Shown here: piece by piece, positions 43,212-54,579 of the stretch
Position numbering within the stretch: the stretch's first letter is position 1
Layout: each line of letters starts with the position of its first letter
Origin: Dendrobium chrysotoxum
Taxonomy: Eukaryota; Streptophyta; Magnoliopsida; Asparagales; Orchidaceae
Length of the DNA: 64,000 bases
Direction of reading: 5' to 3'
Assembly (NCBI GenBank): GCA_019925795.1
Contig: CM034307.1
Coordinates: 496,001-560,000, forward strand
Program-made: the position numbers and the translations under genes
The notes under the pieces: model-generated
Told to the model about the DNA's origin: nothing
Database searches by the model: none
What the model saw: the letters and a program-made list of their open reading frames with translations, nothing else

Positions 43212-44063
43212 CCCTAATCAAATAACAAATCCCAGCTACCAAACTCCGTATCACAACAAAACAAAAAGCACAAACAAAGAATCCGCTACATTTCTACCCC
43301 CAACACTCTGCTCCTTTCAGCTGCAGCTTGTATCTCCCCGGCTACATTCACCCACAGTAGAATCCATCGGAGTAGAACCCAAAGAAAGCGCCAAACCCTA
43401 AATACCTCATCAAGCTCCGAATCCACATACCTCAGACCCACCAACTCATCAAATCTCCACCGCCGCCACTTCCAAACCTCTCACAATCGGAAACCCCTGC
43501 CTATCACTTCTTACCACTTACAGAAGATCCCGCGGCTTCCAACCACAACAGGTTTTCTTGATTTCTACATTCCAAGAAGCTATTAACTCAGCAATGAGAT
43601 GATGAGACATTTAACAACGGAATGAGTGCGGAGGCTTTACGGCCCCCGGAGAGACAGCCTAAGCTGTCTCCGGCGATGTATGCCGCAGTTCCGCCGACAA
43701 GATTCGCCTCCCGGCGATCCACTCGACGAGGCGACGCTATCCGTTGCTTTAAAAAATTAAAAATATATATAAGAAAATAACAAAAAAGATGATTAATGCT
43801 ATCCGCTTCTGGACGTTAGTACGCGATCGTGATTGTGCGTGATTTGAAGGGGTTGGTGACGAGAAGGAAAATGCCACTGTCATTTACTTAAATTACGTTG
43901 GATGCCATTATTAATTTCTGTATCAGTGGTCGGTGGTTCAGATCCCATGCTGTGCAGGCAGTCATCCTATTTAATTAAGCAATTAATTTTCTTATGGGTT
44001 TACTGCAGTGGGTTAGTTGTAAATTTATTTAGGCATTTAGGCTTATTTTGTGCCACTTTTTTA
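43212..44063 (-). promoter_or_regulatory. KIN-8B 5' UTR and proximal promoter region
   Basis: The 850 bp upstream of the kinesin ATG are more GC-rich than their surroundings between about 43240 and 43740. They contain CT-rich tracts typical of a plant 5' UTR and a short inverted repeat (GAGACAGC..GCTGTCTC, 43651-43672). No single TATA box or transcription start can be fixed from sequence. Placement is by position relative to the ATG only. Confidence 0.4.
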
Positions 44064-44747
44064 GGCTTCATTTGAGGCAGTTTTTTTATTTTTTTAACAG
44101 TTTTTTAGTATAAAAATTTTTTAAACTAAAAATTTTGATACTACAAAGCTGCTTTAGATATAGGGCTGTAAGTAAACCAAACGTTCGACGAGCTACTCGA
44201 TGCTCGGTTCAATTAAAGCTTATTTGTGATCGTTTAACTAACTAAACAAGCAAACTTGAACAATATTTTAAATACTCTATTCTTAAATAAACAAGCTTGA
44301 ACACTAATGTGTTCGGTTCATTTATGTTCACGAACAAAATCATTTAAAGTTCGTGAACAAGCTCGACATTAAGCTCGATTCGTAAGGCTGATTGTGACAT
44401 TCAGTAGTTCATTAAAGAAGAAAATCCAGTAGTTCATTTTGATTGCTTAGAATGGTGGAAGGCTAACTTCATATTATTGTTTGTTCAATAGATTGTTTGC
44501 TAAATATATTTACGAACATAGCTCGTTAAAACTTGTTTGTTTAAAGCTCGATAAGCACTAAACGAATCAAACATGAACATCCTTAAATTAAATGAACCAA
44601 ACATGAACACAAACAATAAAGCCCGAATCAAACATGAACATGCTAATGATAAACAAACTCAAACATGAACACTCAGATACTCGGCTCGGCTCGATTCGTT
44701 TGCAGCCCTATTTAGATAGCAATAAAAAAGCTGTCTCAAAAAAAGCC
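44064..44747. mobile_element. Tourist-like (PIF/Harbinger) MITE, split by a hAT MITE
   Basis: Termini GGCTTCATTTGAGGCAG and the inverted CTGTCTCAAAAAAAGCC, flanked by TTA on both sides (44061-44063, 44748-44750). Without the inserted hAT element it would be about 125 bp. Same family as 45016-45207. Confidence 0.7.
44161..44710. mobile_element. hAT-type MITE, 550 bp
   Basis: Terminal inverted repeat TAGGGCTG(T/C)AA at both ends with 8-bp duplication TTTAGATA (44153-44160, 44711-44718). Interior has GCTCG-rich words near both ends. No coding capacity. Confidence 0.85.
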
Positions 44748-44808
44748 TTACTACTCTACTTTTTAGATTATAATTAAAATTTTTATTTGGCCGTTATATT
44801 TTTACTAC

Positions 44809-44812
<4 letters not shown>

Positions 44813-44878
<66 letters not shown>
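44813..44878. repeat. (AT)33 microsatellite
   Basis: Sixty-six bases of uninterrupted AT. Confidence 0.95.
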
Positions 44879-44884
<6 letters not shown>

Positions 44885-44924
44885 TCTACTTTTTATAATA
44901 GTTTTAAAAATTTACTTTCAGCTT

Positions 44925-44959
44925 TTTAAAACAGCAAGAAAGTTGTCTCAAATTAAGCC
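44925..44959. mobile_element. Right end of another Tourist-like MITE
   Basis: AAGTTGTCTCAAATTAAGCC followed by TTA, matching the right end of its neighbours. No matching left end found; it may extend across the microsatellite. Confidence 0.5.
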
Positions 44960-45015
44960 TTAATAATTTGTTATTAGGTTTTTAGTAATTTTTTTTTTCT
45001 ATGGGTTTCAACTAA

Positions 45016-45207
45016 GGCTTCATTTGGAACAACTTTCTTGTTGTTTTATAAAATTGTTATAGATAAAATAATATTTTAAAACAATTGTAAAAAATAATTT
45101 TCAGTATGAATTTTTTTTTTTAAAGCAACAAAAAAACAGTGGCCTAACATAAATTATGTTTACAATCTAAAAAATAATGCAATAATAAAGTTGTCTTAAA
45201 TAAAACC
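45016..45207. mobile_element. Tourist-like (PIF/Harbinger) MITE, 192 bp
   Basis: Ends GGCTTCATTTGGAACAACTT and the inverted AAGTTGTCTTAAATAAAACC, flanked by TAA (45013-45015, 45208-45210). Confidence 0.75.
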
Positions 45208-47145
45208 TAAATTTTTAAAGTTGAAGGCGAATTAAGCTAAAAAATAATGTTAGATATGCACTATTTGTCCAAAGTCTTTTTGTTTTAAATCAAAATTAAG
45301 AAGAATCTTATTATTTGTTGTAGGCATCTTGCACATTAGCAAAAATGTAGAGATATGATGAAAAATACTAAAAAAATAATCTTTTTATATTGAGTTATTA
45401 GGGTTATTGGGTAGCATAGCCCTTAAGAGTCATCAGGGATGTGGGAGTATTTGGGAGATTTTAGAAAGGGTCGAATATATTTTAGGGTTGAGTGCAGCCA
45501 CAAAGTCTTTTCACATAAAATTTACACAAACAAACATAATTTATATTCAAAGAATCAAAAAGCATAAAGTAATATCACATTATAGGCCTTTTCTAAGCTT
45601 CAATAGACAAATATAATTTTTATTCAACGAATCAAAAAATATAAATAAAACAATACCATATTATAAATCTTTTTATAAGCTTAAATAGCTTTAAAAATTT
45701 TTAGGAATTAATAAAATACTATTACATAGATTGATAACTTATCATAATATTAAAAAATAAAAATATAAGAAATAAAATAAAATTTAAAGTTTTATAAAAT
45801 TTTGAATCCGTAAAATAAGGTAAATAGAGTAGTTCTAATTTAAGCAATTTATAAAAATTTTTATTTTCTTAATTAATACAGCTCGTCTACCCATCAAAAG
45901 ATAATAAATTAAACTTTGTAATCATTCTCTCATTATTTTAAAGAATTTACGAGTCATCAATAGGTTAGTACATAGAGTTGCGTATAATAAACGGCCTAAA
46001 TCTTGATGTAGAGTCTTGATTTGTGACCTTATTGAAAGCTTGTGGCTTGGTGCTACATCACAATCTCACCAAATTTGTGCAAACAACTTGGATCTTTTTA
46101 TGAACAAGATCCATTAGTAAACATGATCAAAGATTTTGTCAATTTCTCTTAAATTATTTTGAACATTCAAATTAAATCAATGAAAAAGAAAAAAAATCCT
46201 CTCATAATATGAAATTTTGATCTTCCATCAAATAAGGATTTCAAATTTTTGACAGTGAAGTGTTATTTGCTTTCAGCAACTTTCAATTTCTTACCATTTT
46301 TTTTATTTTTTTCTTTCATATAAATCTGATTGAAATGATCTCATTTCACTATATATATACATAAAGTATGAGCACTGTGCAAATTCGCTCCCTATAAACG
46401 AGGGGAGCCAACGACGCGTGGGGGACCTCTCTGCCCAGTCCAGTTGGGCAATGGGCCCACTAATATAATTGGGCTTTTATTGGCCACCACAAGAAAGGCC
46501 CTGAAAGTAGAGTAGGTAGGTGGTGGGACTTTTGTGGGCTCACTTTAACGGCCCACATGTTCGTTTCGTGGCTGTTTGTGCCTCCGAGGCATCAATGGGT
46601 CGGCCTCTTATTCGTTGTCGCCGAGTCCGGGCCCACCCGTACGTGTGCTTCTTTGCCGGGTATGGGCGCGGGGCCCACCCGATGTGCCGACTAACAGACT
46701 GAGAAAAATTATTATTATTTCGCTTCTAAGTTCTAATATAGATTTTTAGTATTATAACATTTCTAAAGTATTATATTTGATCCATTTATTAAATAAATGA
46801 GTTGCCCTGCAATATTTTTATTTTATGAGAAGCATATAAATAATAAATTGTTAATTCATATAACAGCTTCTTAGCATTTAAAATAATTTTAATTTACTAT
46901 TGCATCTTCATATTAAAAATCATCAAATTTATTTTGAAAACCGTTAAAAAAAATAAATTGTAAGGGCTATGAATCTTAGGGCAATTGTACTACAAAAAAT
47001 CACACTTTGTAGTGCAATCAAAGATCAATTTAAAAAATTTTAAGCATTTCAATTTCATGGTCATTCAATTAGACTAAAGGTCTTGTGAAGATATTATTGA
47101 AAAAATAATTTTTTTGAAAATTATTACAATTATATTCTTCTGAAC
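45208..47145. other. Intergenic region between KIN-8B and ENSA-like genes
   Basis: 1.9 kb. Mostly AT-rich with no gene. 46390-46700 is GC-rich with several GGGCCC-containing words (possible TCP-type GGGCCCAC sites). It could be a promoter or remnant, but no gene follows. Confidence 0.45.
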
Positions 47146-47522
47146 AACATTTTAAAAATCGGACCAGACTGGCTGGTTCAATCGGTTGAACCGGTACCCA
47201 GCCGGCCGGTTCGTTCATCAAGATCCAACTCACAATAGAACTCAACAAAAGGTGTCATACTGTTATTTCACTTATTTGCTTATGTTTTATAAACTTTATT
47301 GATGTCATATTTATATTATTTAATTAATTTGATATAAAAATGAAATGTATAGTAAATATATTAGAGAAAAAAATTTTAATTCATTTTATAATTTTAAATA
47401 ATATTATTATTTATTACGTCATCCGGTTCGACTCCGATTCGACCCCGGTTCGACCGGTCGAACTGGTCAAATCGTAAACCTCTCCTTTCGGTAAGTTGTC
47501 CGGTCTGATTTTCAAAACCTTG
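47146..47522. mobile_element. hAT-like MITE, 377 bp
   Basis: Inverted ends CAACATTTTAAAAATCGGAC and (reverse complement of the right end) CAAGGTTTTGAAAATCAGAC. 8-bp duplication CTTCTGAA at 47138-47145 and 47523-47530. Subterminal CCGGTTCGAC words, a composition seen in a widespread plant MITE type. Confidence 0.85.
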
Positions 47523-47891
47523 CTTCTGAATGAATGAATAAATAATTTCTCATCTTAATTCCCTTCCTATTGAGATCTATGTTGCTTCTGAATGAATAGA
47601 AGTTTGAATACATAAATGAAATAATGGTAATAAGTAATTGATAACCAATTCATATATTCCATGTGGAGCAGAAATTTTCTTTGGAAAAGCAAAACCTCAA
47701 CGAAGAAAGTTTCCGAGTACAGAACAAATGGGCATGCCGGGAAGAGGTACAAAGACTAAGCCAACTGTCAGTCGCAGTAAAAATAAGGCTGAAGGTTCAA
47801 CAATTTATTCAGGGAAGATTCAAAATCAACACGATCCCCATGACTGGGAAAATATATGAAAGCTACCAAAAATAAATAGCTCTCAGAATGT
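47523..47891 (-). other. ENSA-like gene 3' UTR / downstream region
   Basis: About 370 bp between the ENSA stop codon and the hAT-like MITE. Small open frames on the plus strand (47638-47875) match nothing I recognise and overlap the expected antisense 3' UTR, so I treat them as chance. The word TTGCTTCTGAATGAAT occurs twice, near 47520 and 47582. Confidence 0.4.
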
Positions 47892-47941
47892 TTATTGGTT
47901 GCTGTTCGTGTCCTCTGTAACAGCACTAGCATTCCCCCCAT
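47892..47941 (-). CDS. ENSA: ENSA-like exon 6 and stop (residues 102-117)
   Basis: Completes Asp then GGNASAVTEDTNSNQ and TAA. Acceptor CTTTTAG. The family commonly ends with an acidic, Ser/Thr/Asn-rich tail like this. Confidence 0.85.
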
Positions 47942-50222
47942 CTAAAAGAAAAAATAAAGAAACCAAATATATAAAAGTGAAGAGGAATGTCCGATAGTTT
48001 AGTCGTATTTATCTAATTATTTAGCTATAACATCTTATAGATTAGTTATATTGACCAATAATATGTGATGCATGAGATTAATGGCACGTACCTGATACAG
48101 ATCATATCAGGAAATATGGACATAAATTTTATCATTAAAAATTACATGGCGAAATTGATACCTTCACTATCAGTCGATGCATAAACAGATTTCCTTGAGC
48201 GTGATTGCTGGTGAGGTGTGGGCTACAAAACCAAAAGAAAATGGAAACATGAATGTGTGATCTTCATGTGACAATGATAGAAAATAGCCACCAAAATCAG
48301 AGAAAACTGCGGAGAAATTCAGCACAGTGCAGATTTTACAAAAATCTGTAGAAGAAAGGGGAAGAAAAGTACTTGAAATTCAGTAATAGAAGAAAAGGAA
48401 CAACCCGATATAATGAATCTTCAATTCGAGAGGAAGATTCAGCTCTCCAATTCTCTAGCCAAAGTCTAGAGCCCAAAACCCAAGCAAATATCTCAAATTC
48501 AAGATAACCCTAACCCTAGCAAGAAGAAACTAATTAAAGCAAAAGGGCAAATCATTAATCCCTAAACAGCCCCTAATTTGAATTTTCCCTCCAACCCAAA
48601 GTTTCATTAGTGCGTGGGCCCCATCAAATCAGCCGCCTCATCCCTGCTTCCGCCCCGCCCCCAAAAGTACAAATCATTAATCCCTAAACAGCCCCTAATT
48701 TGAATTTTCCTTCCAACCCAAAATTTCATTAGTGCGTGGGCCCCATCCAATCCCCCCGGTAAACATGAACCGGTCCAGGATGGACGGGTTCAACCGGGCC
48801 TTGGGCCGGTCTAACAGACAACAAATGCATCAAAACACAAAATAATCAAAAAGATTGAATCTATAGATATCCAGGAGAAGGGATGCCGAGAAATTATCGC
48901 TATCTGCATAATCAGATACGAATATGAGAGTAATGCAAATAGAAACCACGCTAACACGCCAATGAGAAACATAGAACAGCAAGGAGCATTAAGATTTCCG
49001 TTGCAGTTTTCCTTTTTTTTTTTTTCCAGCATAAATTTCTTATGGAACATTTTCAAGTAAATAAATGTAATGGGTGGATCAGGTGTCTTGCTTTTCTATA
49101 AACAATCTCCATTAGAAGGCATTAGAGTATGAATGAAGAAATGAGATGTCTCCACAACCTTCTTTCCCCCACCCCATTTCTGTACTTGCAGATGAACTTA
49201 AATATGATGTTTGTATCCCAACAATGGGTTTGTATCATAACATCTTTATATCATGTCTTTTATGGTGTATGATTCACACACACACACACCCCCCCCCATA
49301 AAAAAGAGAGCAAAGACAAAACAAAGAATCCCCAACGTCATCTGTGTAGTCTTCTGTGATTAGCATTAATTCATCCAAGTATCAAAGTGATTCAAACATA
49401 ACAAGATAATGATAAAGAAAGAAAACATCACTTTCACACTACATAAATACAAGACGGAGAGGCAATAAAAAAAAATATATCATTATCACAGAAGCATTTA
49501 AAATCAGATGTAAAGGATACTAAAAATACCTGCAGTTTTGGCCTCAGTGCCTCAAGTGGTCCTTTTGGTTTGCTTACCCCTCCTTGCTGTGAGGTACCAA
49601 GTGAAAACTATAATTAGTATATATTTTCTCTGATATGAATCATTAAACAGACAAGCCGAGTATTAGAGACAAAATCAATCGAGATTCATCCAGAACCTTG
49701 CCTAACGCCCAGTCAGCAGAATCAAAGAAAGCCCGCTCATGGTCCTGCAGGAAACAATTATTTTGAGGAATAGAAATGACAAACAAAACTCCTGTAACAT
49801 CTTTACAGCTACAAAAAGCTGTCGCAACAGGGAAGTAAAATGAAATAAATCATTATCAATGACTGAAAAAGTTAACCACCTTTGAGATGAGCGGAGGCTT
49901 TTTCGGCACAATTCCTCCATACTTCTTCTTAACTGCCTCTTCCTACAAAAGATTAAAATAATGAGATCAGTTCCAATGCTTTAAAAATCCATTTCTATTT
50001 AAACTAGCTCCTATGTATCTTCAACATAAAAAAAATAAATAAAACAGGAGAAACAGAGATTGCTCCTTGCCTAATGTCAATATCCCAAAAAACTATTAAT
50101 AACAGCTTTCAAGTGACAAAACAAACAGTCGTTCAGTAGAAAATTACCTCATCTTGAGCTGATGGCATGGAAATATCCTGATTTTCAACCACATCAGCAT
50201 CAGCATCCCTCATGCCTGACAT
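47892..50222 (-). CDS. ENSA: Endosulfine/ARPP-19-like PP2A inhibitor, 117 aa, six coding exons
   Basis: Small, probably disordered cytosolic phosphoprotein of the endosulfine family. In animals and yeast a Greatwall-type kinase phosphorylates the Ser of its FDSADY/W motif, turning it into an inhibitor of PP2A-B55. Exons: 50148-50222, 49880-49942, 49697-49744, 49530-49586, 48162-48222, 47892-47941, all with GT..AG borders and a single open frame. Landmarks: KKKYGGIVPKKPPLISK, DHERAFFDSADWALGK (phospho-Ser at residue 55), KGPLEALRPKLQ, and a basic RSRKSVYAST near the C-terminus. Its length is close to that of other plant family members (about 110 aa). Intron 4 holds a solo LTR. A LINE lies 170 bp upstream of the ATG. 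The stop codon TAA is at 47892-47894. Confidence 0.93.
48162..48222 (-). CDS. ENSA: ENSA-like exon 5 (residues 82-102)
   Basis: PTPHQQSRSRKSVYASTDSE with one base of the next codon. Acceptor TTGTAG, donor GTATCA. Confidence 0.9.
48275..48816 (-). mobile_element. Solo LTR of the gypsy family in ENSA intron 4
   Basis: 542 bp on the minus strand from TGTTAGACCGGCCC (48816) to TGATAG-equivalent end (48275), 5-bp duplication GACAA (48270-48274, 48817-48821). Shares U3/R landmarks with Gypsy-2 and Gypsy-3 LTRs, including the stem-loop at 48415-48440 (GAATCTTC/GAAGATTC). Contains an internal tandem duplication of 122 bp (copies from 48548 and 48670). Confidence 0.9.
49530..49586 (-). CDS. ENSA: ENSA-like exon 4 (residues 63-81)
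   Basis: QGGVSKPKGPLEALRPKLQ. The KGPLEALRPKL tail is typical of plant endosulfines. The donor GTATTT opens the 1.3-kb intron 4 that holds the solo LTR. Confidence 0.93.
49697..49744 (-). CDS. ENSA: ENSA-like exon 3 (residues 47-62, phosphosite)
   Basis: DHERAFFDSADWALGK in a single 48-bp exon. It carries the FDSADW motif that defines endosulfines. Acceptor CTGCAG, donor GTTCTG. Confidence 0.95.
49880..49942 (-). CDS. ENSA: ENSA-like exon 2 (residues 26-46)
   Basis: EEAVKKKYGGIVPKKPPLIS followed by K, the conserved family block N-terminal to the phosphosite. Acceptor TTGTAG, donor GTGGTT. Confidence 0.94.
50148..50222 (-). CDS. ENSA: ENSA-like exon 1 (residues 1-25)
   Basis: The ATG at 50222 opens MSGMRDADADVVENQ and ends AQDE before donor GTAATT. 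This acidic N-terminus is variable in the family. The ATG of MRD four codons on is an alternative start. Confidence 0.85.
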
Positions 50223-50428
50223 CTTAGTCCAAAGTATAAGTCCCACAAAGCAGCAGGTATAAGGATCTGCGCTTTCACACAACCATTGACATGAAATGCA
50301 AAACAGGCTTCAAAATATCACACACAAGTTTCAGAAGAATAGTTAGCATATGACAGGCATGCGAACTGTATGAATGATTACATTTACTGCAACAACAACA
50401 ACAACAACAACATCAAGCCTTTATCCCA

Positions 50429-52498
50429 CTACGTGGGGTCGGCTACATGAATCCTTTTTCTCCATTGTGTCCTATTAAAAGTCAAATTCTCGTTTAAATC
50501 TAATAAAGAAAGATCATTTCTAATATTTTCTAACCAAGTCTTTTTAGGTCTACCTCTACCTTTCTTAACATAAGTCGAATCTAAGACCTCTACTTTCCTA
50601 ACCGGGTCATCGGGAGGCCGCCGTTTTACGTGACCAAACCATCTAAGGCGACTCTCTCTAATCTTATCTTCCACTGGAGCTACTCCAACCTTTTCACGAA
50701 TATGCTCATTTCGTATCCTATCTCTAAGGGTAAAGCCACTCATCCACCTGAGCATCCTCATCTCTGCAACACTTAACTTAGAATTATGCTTCTCTTTTAA
50801 TGGCCAACATTCAGCACCATAAAGCATTGCAGGTCTCACCACCATCTTATAGAATTTTCCCTTAAGTTTGAGGGGTACTTTTCTATCACACAATAAGCCC
50901 GATGCATTCCTCCACTTCAACCATCCAACTTGGATTCTGCTGATAATATCCCCATCTATATCACCATCACTCTGAACAATAGATCCAAGATATCTAAAAC
51001 GTGTACTCTTATTAATGACTTGATCGGCCAAAGTCACAATGCCCTCACTAGGTCTATTATTACTAAAATTACACTCCATATATTCCGTTTTAGATCTACT
51101 CAAGCGAAAACCTTTAGACTCTAAGGTTGACCTCCACAATTCTAGTTTACCTTCAACTCCCTCTCTAGTCTTATCAACAAGAAGAATATCATCAGCAAAA
51201 AGCATACACCAAGGTACATCCTCTTGTAAATGTCTAGTGAGAACATCGATGACTAAAGCAAAAAGATATGGGCTTAAGGTTGATCCTTGGTGTAATCCAA
51301 CCGAAATAGGAAAATACTTGGTCAAACCACCTTGTGTTTGAACACAAGTAATAGCTCCTGCATACATATCTTTAATGATTTGAATATAAGCGTTATTAAC
51401 TTCTTTCTTTTCAAGAACTCTCCATAGCACTTCTCTTGGAACTTTATCATATGCTTTTTCTAAATCAATAAATATCATATGTAAATCCTCCTTATTCTCT
51501 CTATATTTCTCCATCAAACCTCTTAATAAATGTATGGCTTCCATAGTAGACCTACCCAGCATAAATCCAAATTGATTTTGAGAAACATTAGTATCACGCC
51601 GTAACCTATGCTCCATAACTCGTTCCCATAGTTTTAAAGTATGACACATTAACTTAATTCCTCTATAATTCGCACAATCTTGTGCATCACCTTTATTCTT
51701 AAAAATAGGGATTAACACACTCATTCTCCACTCATCTGGCATCTTTTTAGTCTTCAAAACAGTATTAAAAAGTTTAGTAAGCCAAGAAATTCCTTCATCT
51801 CCTAAGCATTTCCACACCTCTATTGGAATATCATCAGGTCCAACAGCTTTTCCACCCTTCATTTTCTTTAAAGCCTCTCTAACTTCGGTTTTACTAATAC
51901 GCCGATAAAAACAGAAATCTTTATTTTCATTTAAGGTGCTAAGGTTACTACAGTCAATTTTATTTTCACATTCTTCATTAAAAAGTTTAGCAAAATATCT
52001 CATCCACCTTTGTTGAATATCATCTTCTAAAAAAAGTACTTTTTGATCTTCATCCTTAATACACTTCACTTGAACTAAATCCTTACTACTCCTATCTCTT
52101 TGTTTGGCTAGCTTATACATATATCTTTCTCCCTCCTCAGTATCTAATCTATTATATAAATCACTAAAAGCTAAACTCTTTGCATCACATATTGCTTTCT
52201 TAGATTCCTTACGTGCCTCTTTATATAATTTCCAATTATCAGAATTTTTACAATTAAACCAATTTTTATAACAAATCTTCTTATTTTTAATCTTTTCTTG
52301 CACATTTGGATTCCACCACCAACTATTTTTACTATTAGGAGCTTTTCCCTTTGAAACTCCAAGCACATCTTTTGCAATATTCTTAATATTACTAGCCACT
52401 TTTTCCCACATAACATTAGCATCCTCATGCACAGACAAAATCTTAAGATCTAAAATCTTACTCTCAAAAATATTTTTGTTAATATTCTTTAAATGCCC
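50429..52498 (-). pseudogene. LINE reverse transcriptase domain
   Basis: About 689 codons open. KMKGGKAVGPDDIPIEVWK, YRGIKLMCHTLKLWERVMEH, QFGFMLGRSTMEAIHLLRGL, DLEKAYDKVPREVLWR, GLHQGSTLSPYLFALVID and CMLFADDILLVD (catalytic ADD) define the RT. The C-terminal part has RLRWFGHVKRRPPDDPVRK. No ATG begins this half, consistent with a single original EN-RT ORF. Confidence 0.93.
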
Positions 52499-53248
52499 TC
52501 ATCTAATCCTAGGAAAACGTTTTACTTTATTTTTTAATTTCTTCTCCATTATCTTCAAGTCCAAAACTAATAAACGATGTTGGGTACATAAGTTTTCACT
52601 CGGAATAACTTTACAATCTTTGCAATCTAAACGATCTAATTTCCTTATAAGAAAATAATCAATCTGAGTTGTACTATATCCATTTTTATAAGTAATGAGA
52701 TGCTCATTCCTTTTCTTAAATAATATATTAGCAATTAAAAAATCATAAGCTAAACAAAAATCTAATATGGACTTACCACCTTCATTTGTCATTCCAAACC
52801 CATGGCCACCATGAATGTTTTTAAAATCATCCACCTCTCTACCAACATGTCCATTTAAATCTCCTTCAATAAAAACTCTTTCTTCAAGAGGTATCTTTTG
52901 TATTAATTCTTCTAAGTCATTCCAAAATTTTAATTTTGAATCCATATCCAAACCCACTTGAGGAGCATAAGCACTTATAATGTTAACAATCTTTAAAGCT
53001 ATAATTCTATCTCCAATTCTATTAATATTTATAACATTATCCTTCAAACTCTTATCTAAAATCACACCTACACCATTTCTAGTACGACTCCTACCTGAAT
53101 ACCAAAGTTTAAATCCTAAACTATCAATCTCCTTAGCCTTCTCTCCAACCCATTTAGTTTCCTGAATGCACAGAATATTTATCTTCCTATGAATCATAAT
53201 ATCTATTAATTCCATTAATTTTCCTGTAAGGGAACCTATATTCCAAGT
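52499..53248 (-). pseudogene. LINE endonuclease domain
   Basis: WNIGSLTGKLMELID, CIQETKWVGEKAKE, SAYAPQVGLD, FIEGDLNGHVGRE, ITYKNGYSTTQIDYFLIRK and TQHRLLVLDL are the ordered motifs of an exonuclease/endonuclease/phosphatase fold nicking enzyme. Separated by one TGA from the RT domain in the same frame, and by another TGA from an upstream N-terminal frame (53252-53461). Confidence 0.92.
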
Positions 53249-53570
53249 TCATATCCTAATTTTAGTTTCATGGACTAGCTTCTTTGCCCACATCCGTCCT
53301 TGATGTGGTAACCCTTGCCTATTTAACACTGCACCCGGGCGGCGGTGCAGCGGCCCTTGCACACTTGTCGCTGTATTCAGGCCATACAACGCGTCGCTTC
53401 CAGGGGACGCCCTAGCATTAACACAATTTCTTAAAGGATTCATGTCATTATTATTCGACAAGTTTTACGCTGGCTGTCGACTACCTAACGCAACCCTCCA
53501 CTTTTCTCATCCAGGACTTGGGACCTGGCAACGGCAGTGTCGCTGTATTCAGGCCATACATTTACTGCAA

Positions 53571-54579
53571 GAAAACAGAAAATCATCAAATATCTTAAAA
53601 AATAAATGATGCAGTCACTTTAAAATAGTTGATTTAAAAACTTCATTGTGTTACATCAACCATATAAGTGAGACCTTAGGAAAAATGAGGTAATAAAACA
53701 AGAGCTTCAATCTATCTAAAAATCATAAATCAAATTTTTTTCTGCAGGTCATGAATGTGGTTGTCACCATTTCATCTTTATTTAAGATTCTTATAGCCAA
53801 AGCAATTCCTTACGAAGGCAGACTCACTAGTATATTTGACAGAAGTTGGAAGTGCCACTCAATACTTTAGAATCAGAGCTTACCAGGAAAGCAAACTACC
53901 ATACATTTTCATAAAGGCAGTTACGGAATATTCATGTCACTCCGAAGTAACAGAATAATAGAAAACAAAAGAATTTAAAACATGGTTGTCAAGGAAAGAA
54001 AGATAAAGAAGGGGAATTAAATAAGAAAGATTAAGAGGTATATTTCACATAGAAAGGAAAATCAAGATCTAATCCTCCTCGGTAATTAAAATTAAACACT
54101 TTCTCCTGATGAAGAGCACACATGCACTTCATTTTAATGTGGTACACCTGAGAAAATTTTTCAAAATCTGAAATATTCTTTTCAGATGGCATGAAAAATC
54201 TAAAAAATACCGTAAGTAATGATCTGGAAAAATCAAGAATTACTCCTTAATCATTAAGCCTTTAAGGTTAAGCTGTTCACGAATAATATCAAAAGAGAGA
54301 AAAAGAAGCTATACTGCAAAACTTAGAGCCTATTTAGCAAACAATTTGTTTTGGTTTAGAAAAAAAACATGTATGTTTATTGTGTTTTATTTTTAAAATT
54401 AATCCCTATTATTTTAAAAAAACTCAAAGTAACTTTTAAGATTTGTAAGTGTTTTTTAAAAACAACTAACACCACCCGCCATCGCATGGGCGAGCATCAA
54501 CAGATGCTGCAGCCAACATCCATCACCGCTAGTGATCTCAACCATCATCATGCTGGCAACTGGTGTGACGACGGGCGAC
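53571..54579. other. Sequence right of the LINE, no gene recognised
   Basis: 1 kb without a recognised feature. May be promoter or 5' UTR intron of the ENSA-like gene. Confidence 0.4.

Larger units (their letters stand above)
50393..53556 (-). mobile_element. Full-length RTE-type LINE upstream of ENSA-like gene
   Basis: 3164 bp, flanked by a 14-bp duplication TACATTTACTGCAA (50379-50392, 53557-53570). Encodes an apurinic endonuclease and RT in one frame, interrupted by two TGA codons (53249-53251, 52499-52501). No RNase H. The 3' end has a (GTT)n tail rather than poly(A), as plant RTE LINEs do. Its 3' end lies 170 bp upstream of the ENSA ATG, so it is in the promoter, 5' UTR or a 5' UTR intron. 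Confidence 0.93.

Noticed and set aside
46520..46702. 60-codon ORF in GC-rich intergenic DNA
   Set aside because: Composition-driven, no homologue recognised and no splice-compatible neighbours.
47638..47875. Two plus-strand ORFs of about 70 aa
   Set aside because: They overlap the expected ENSA 3' UTR on the opposite strand and match no family I know.
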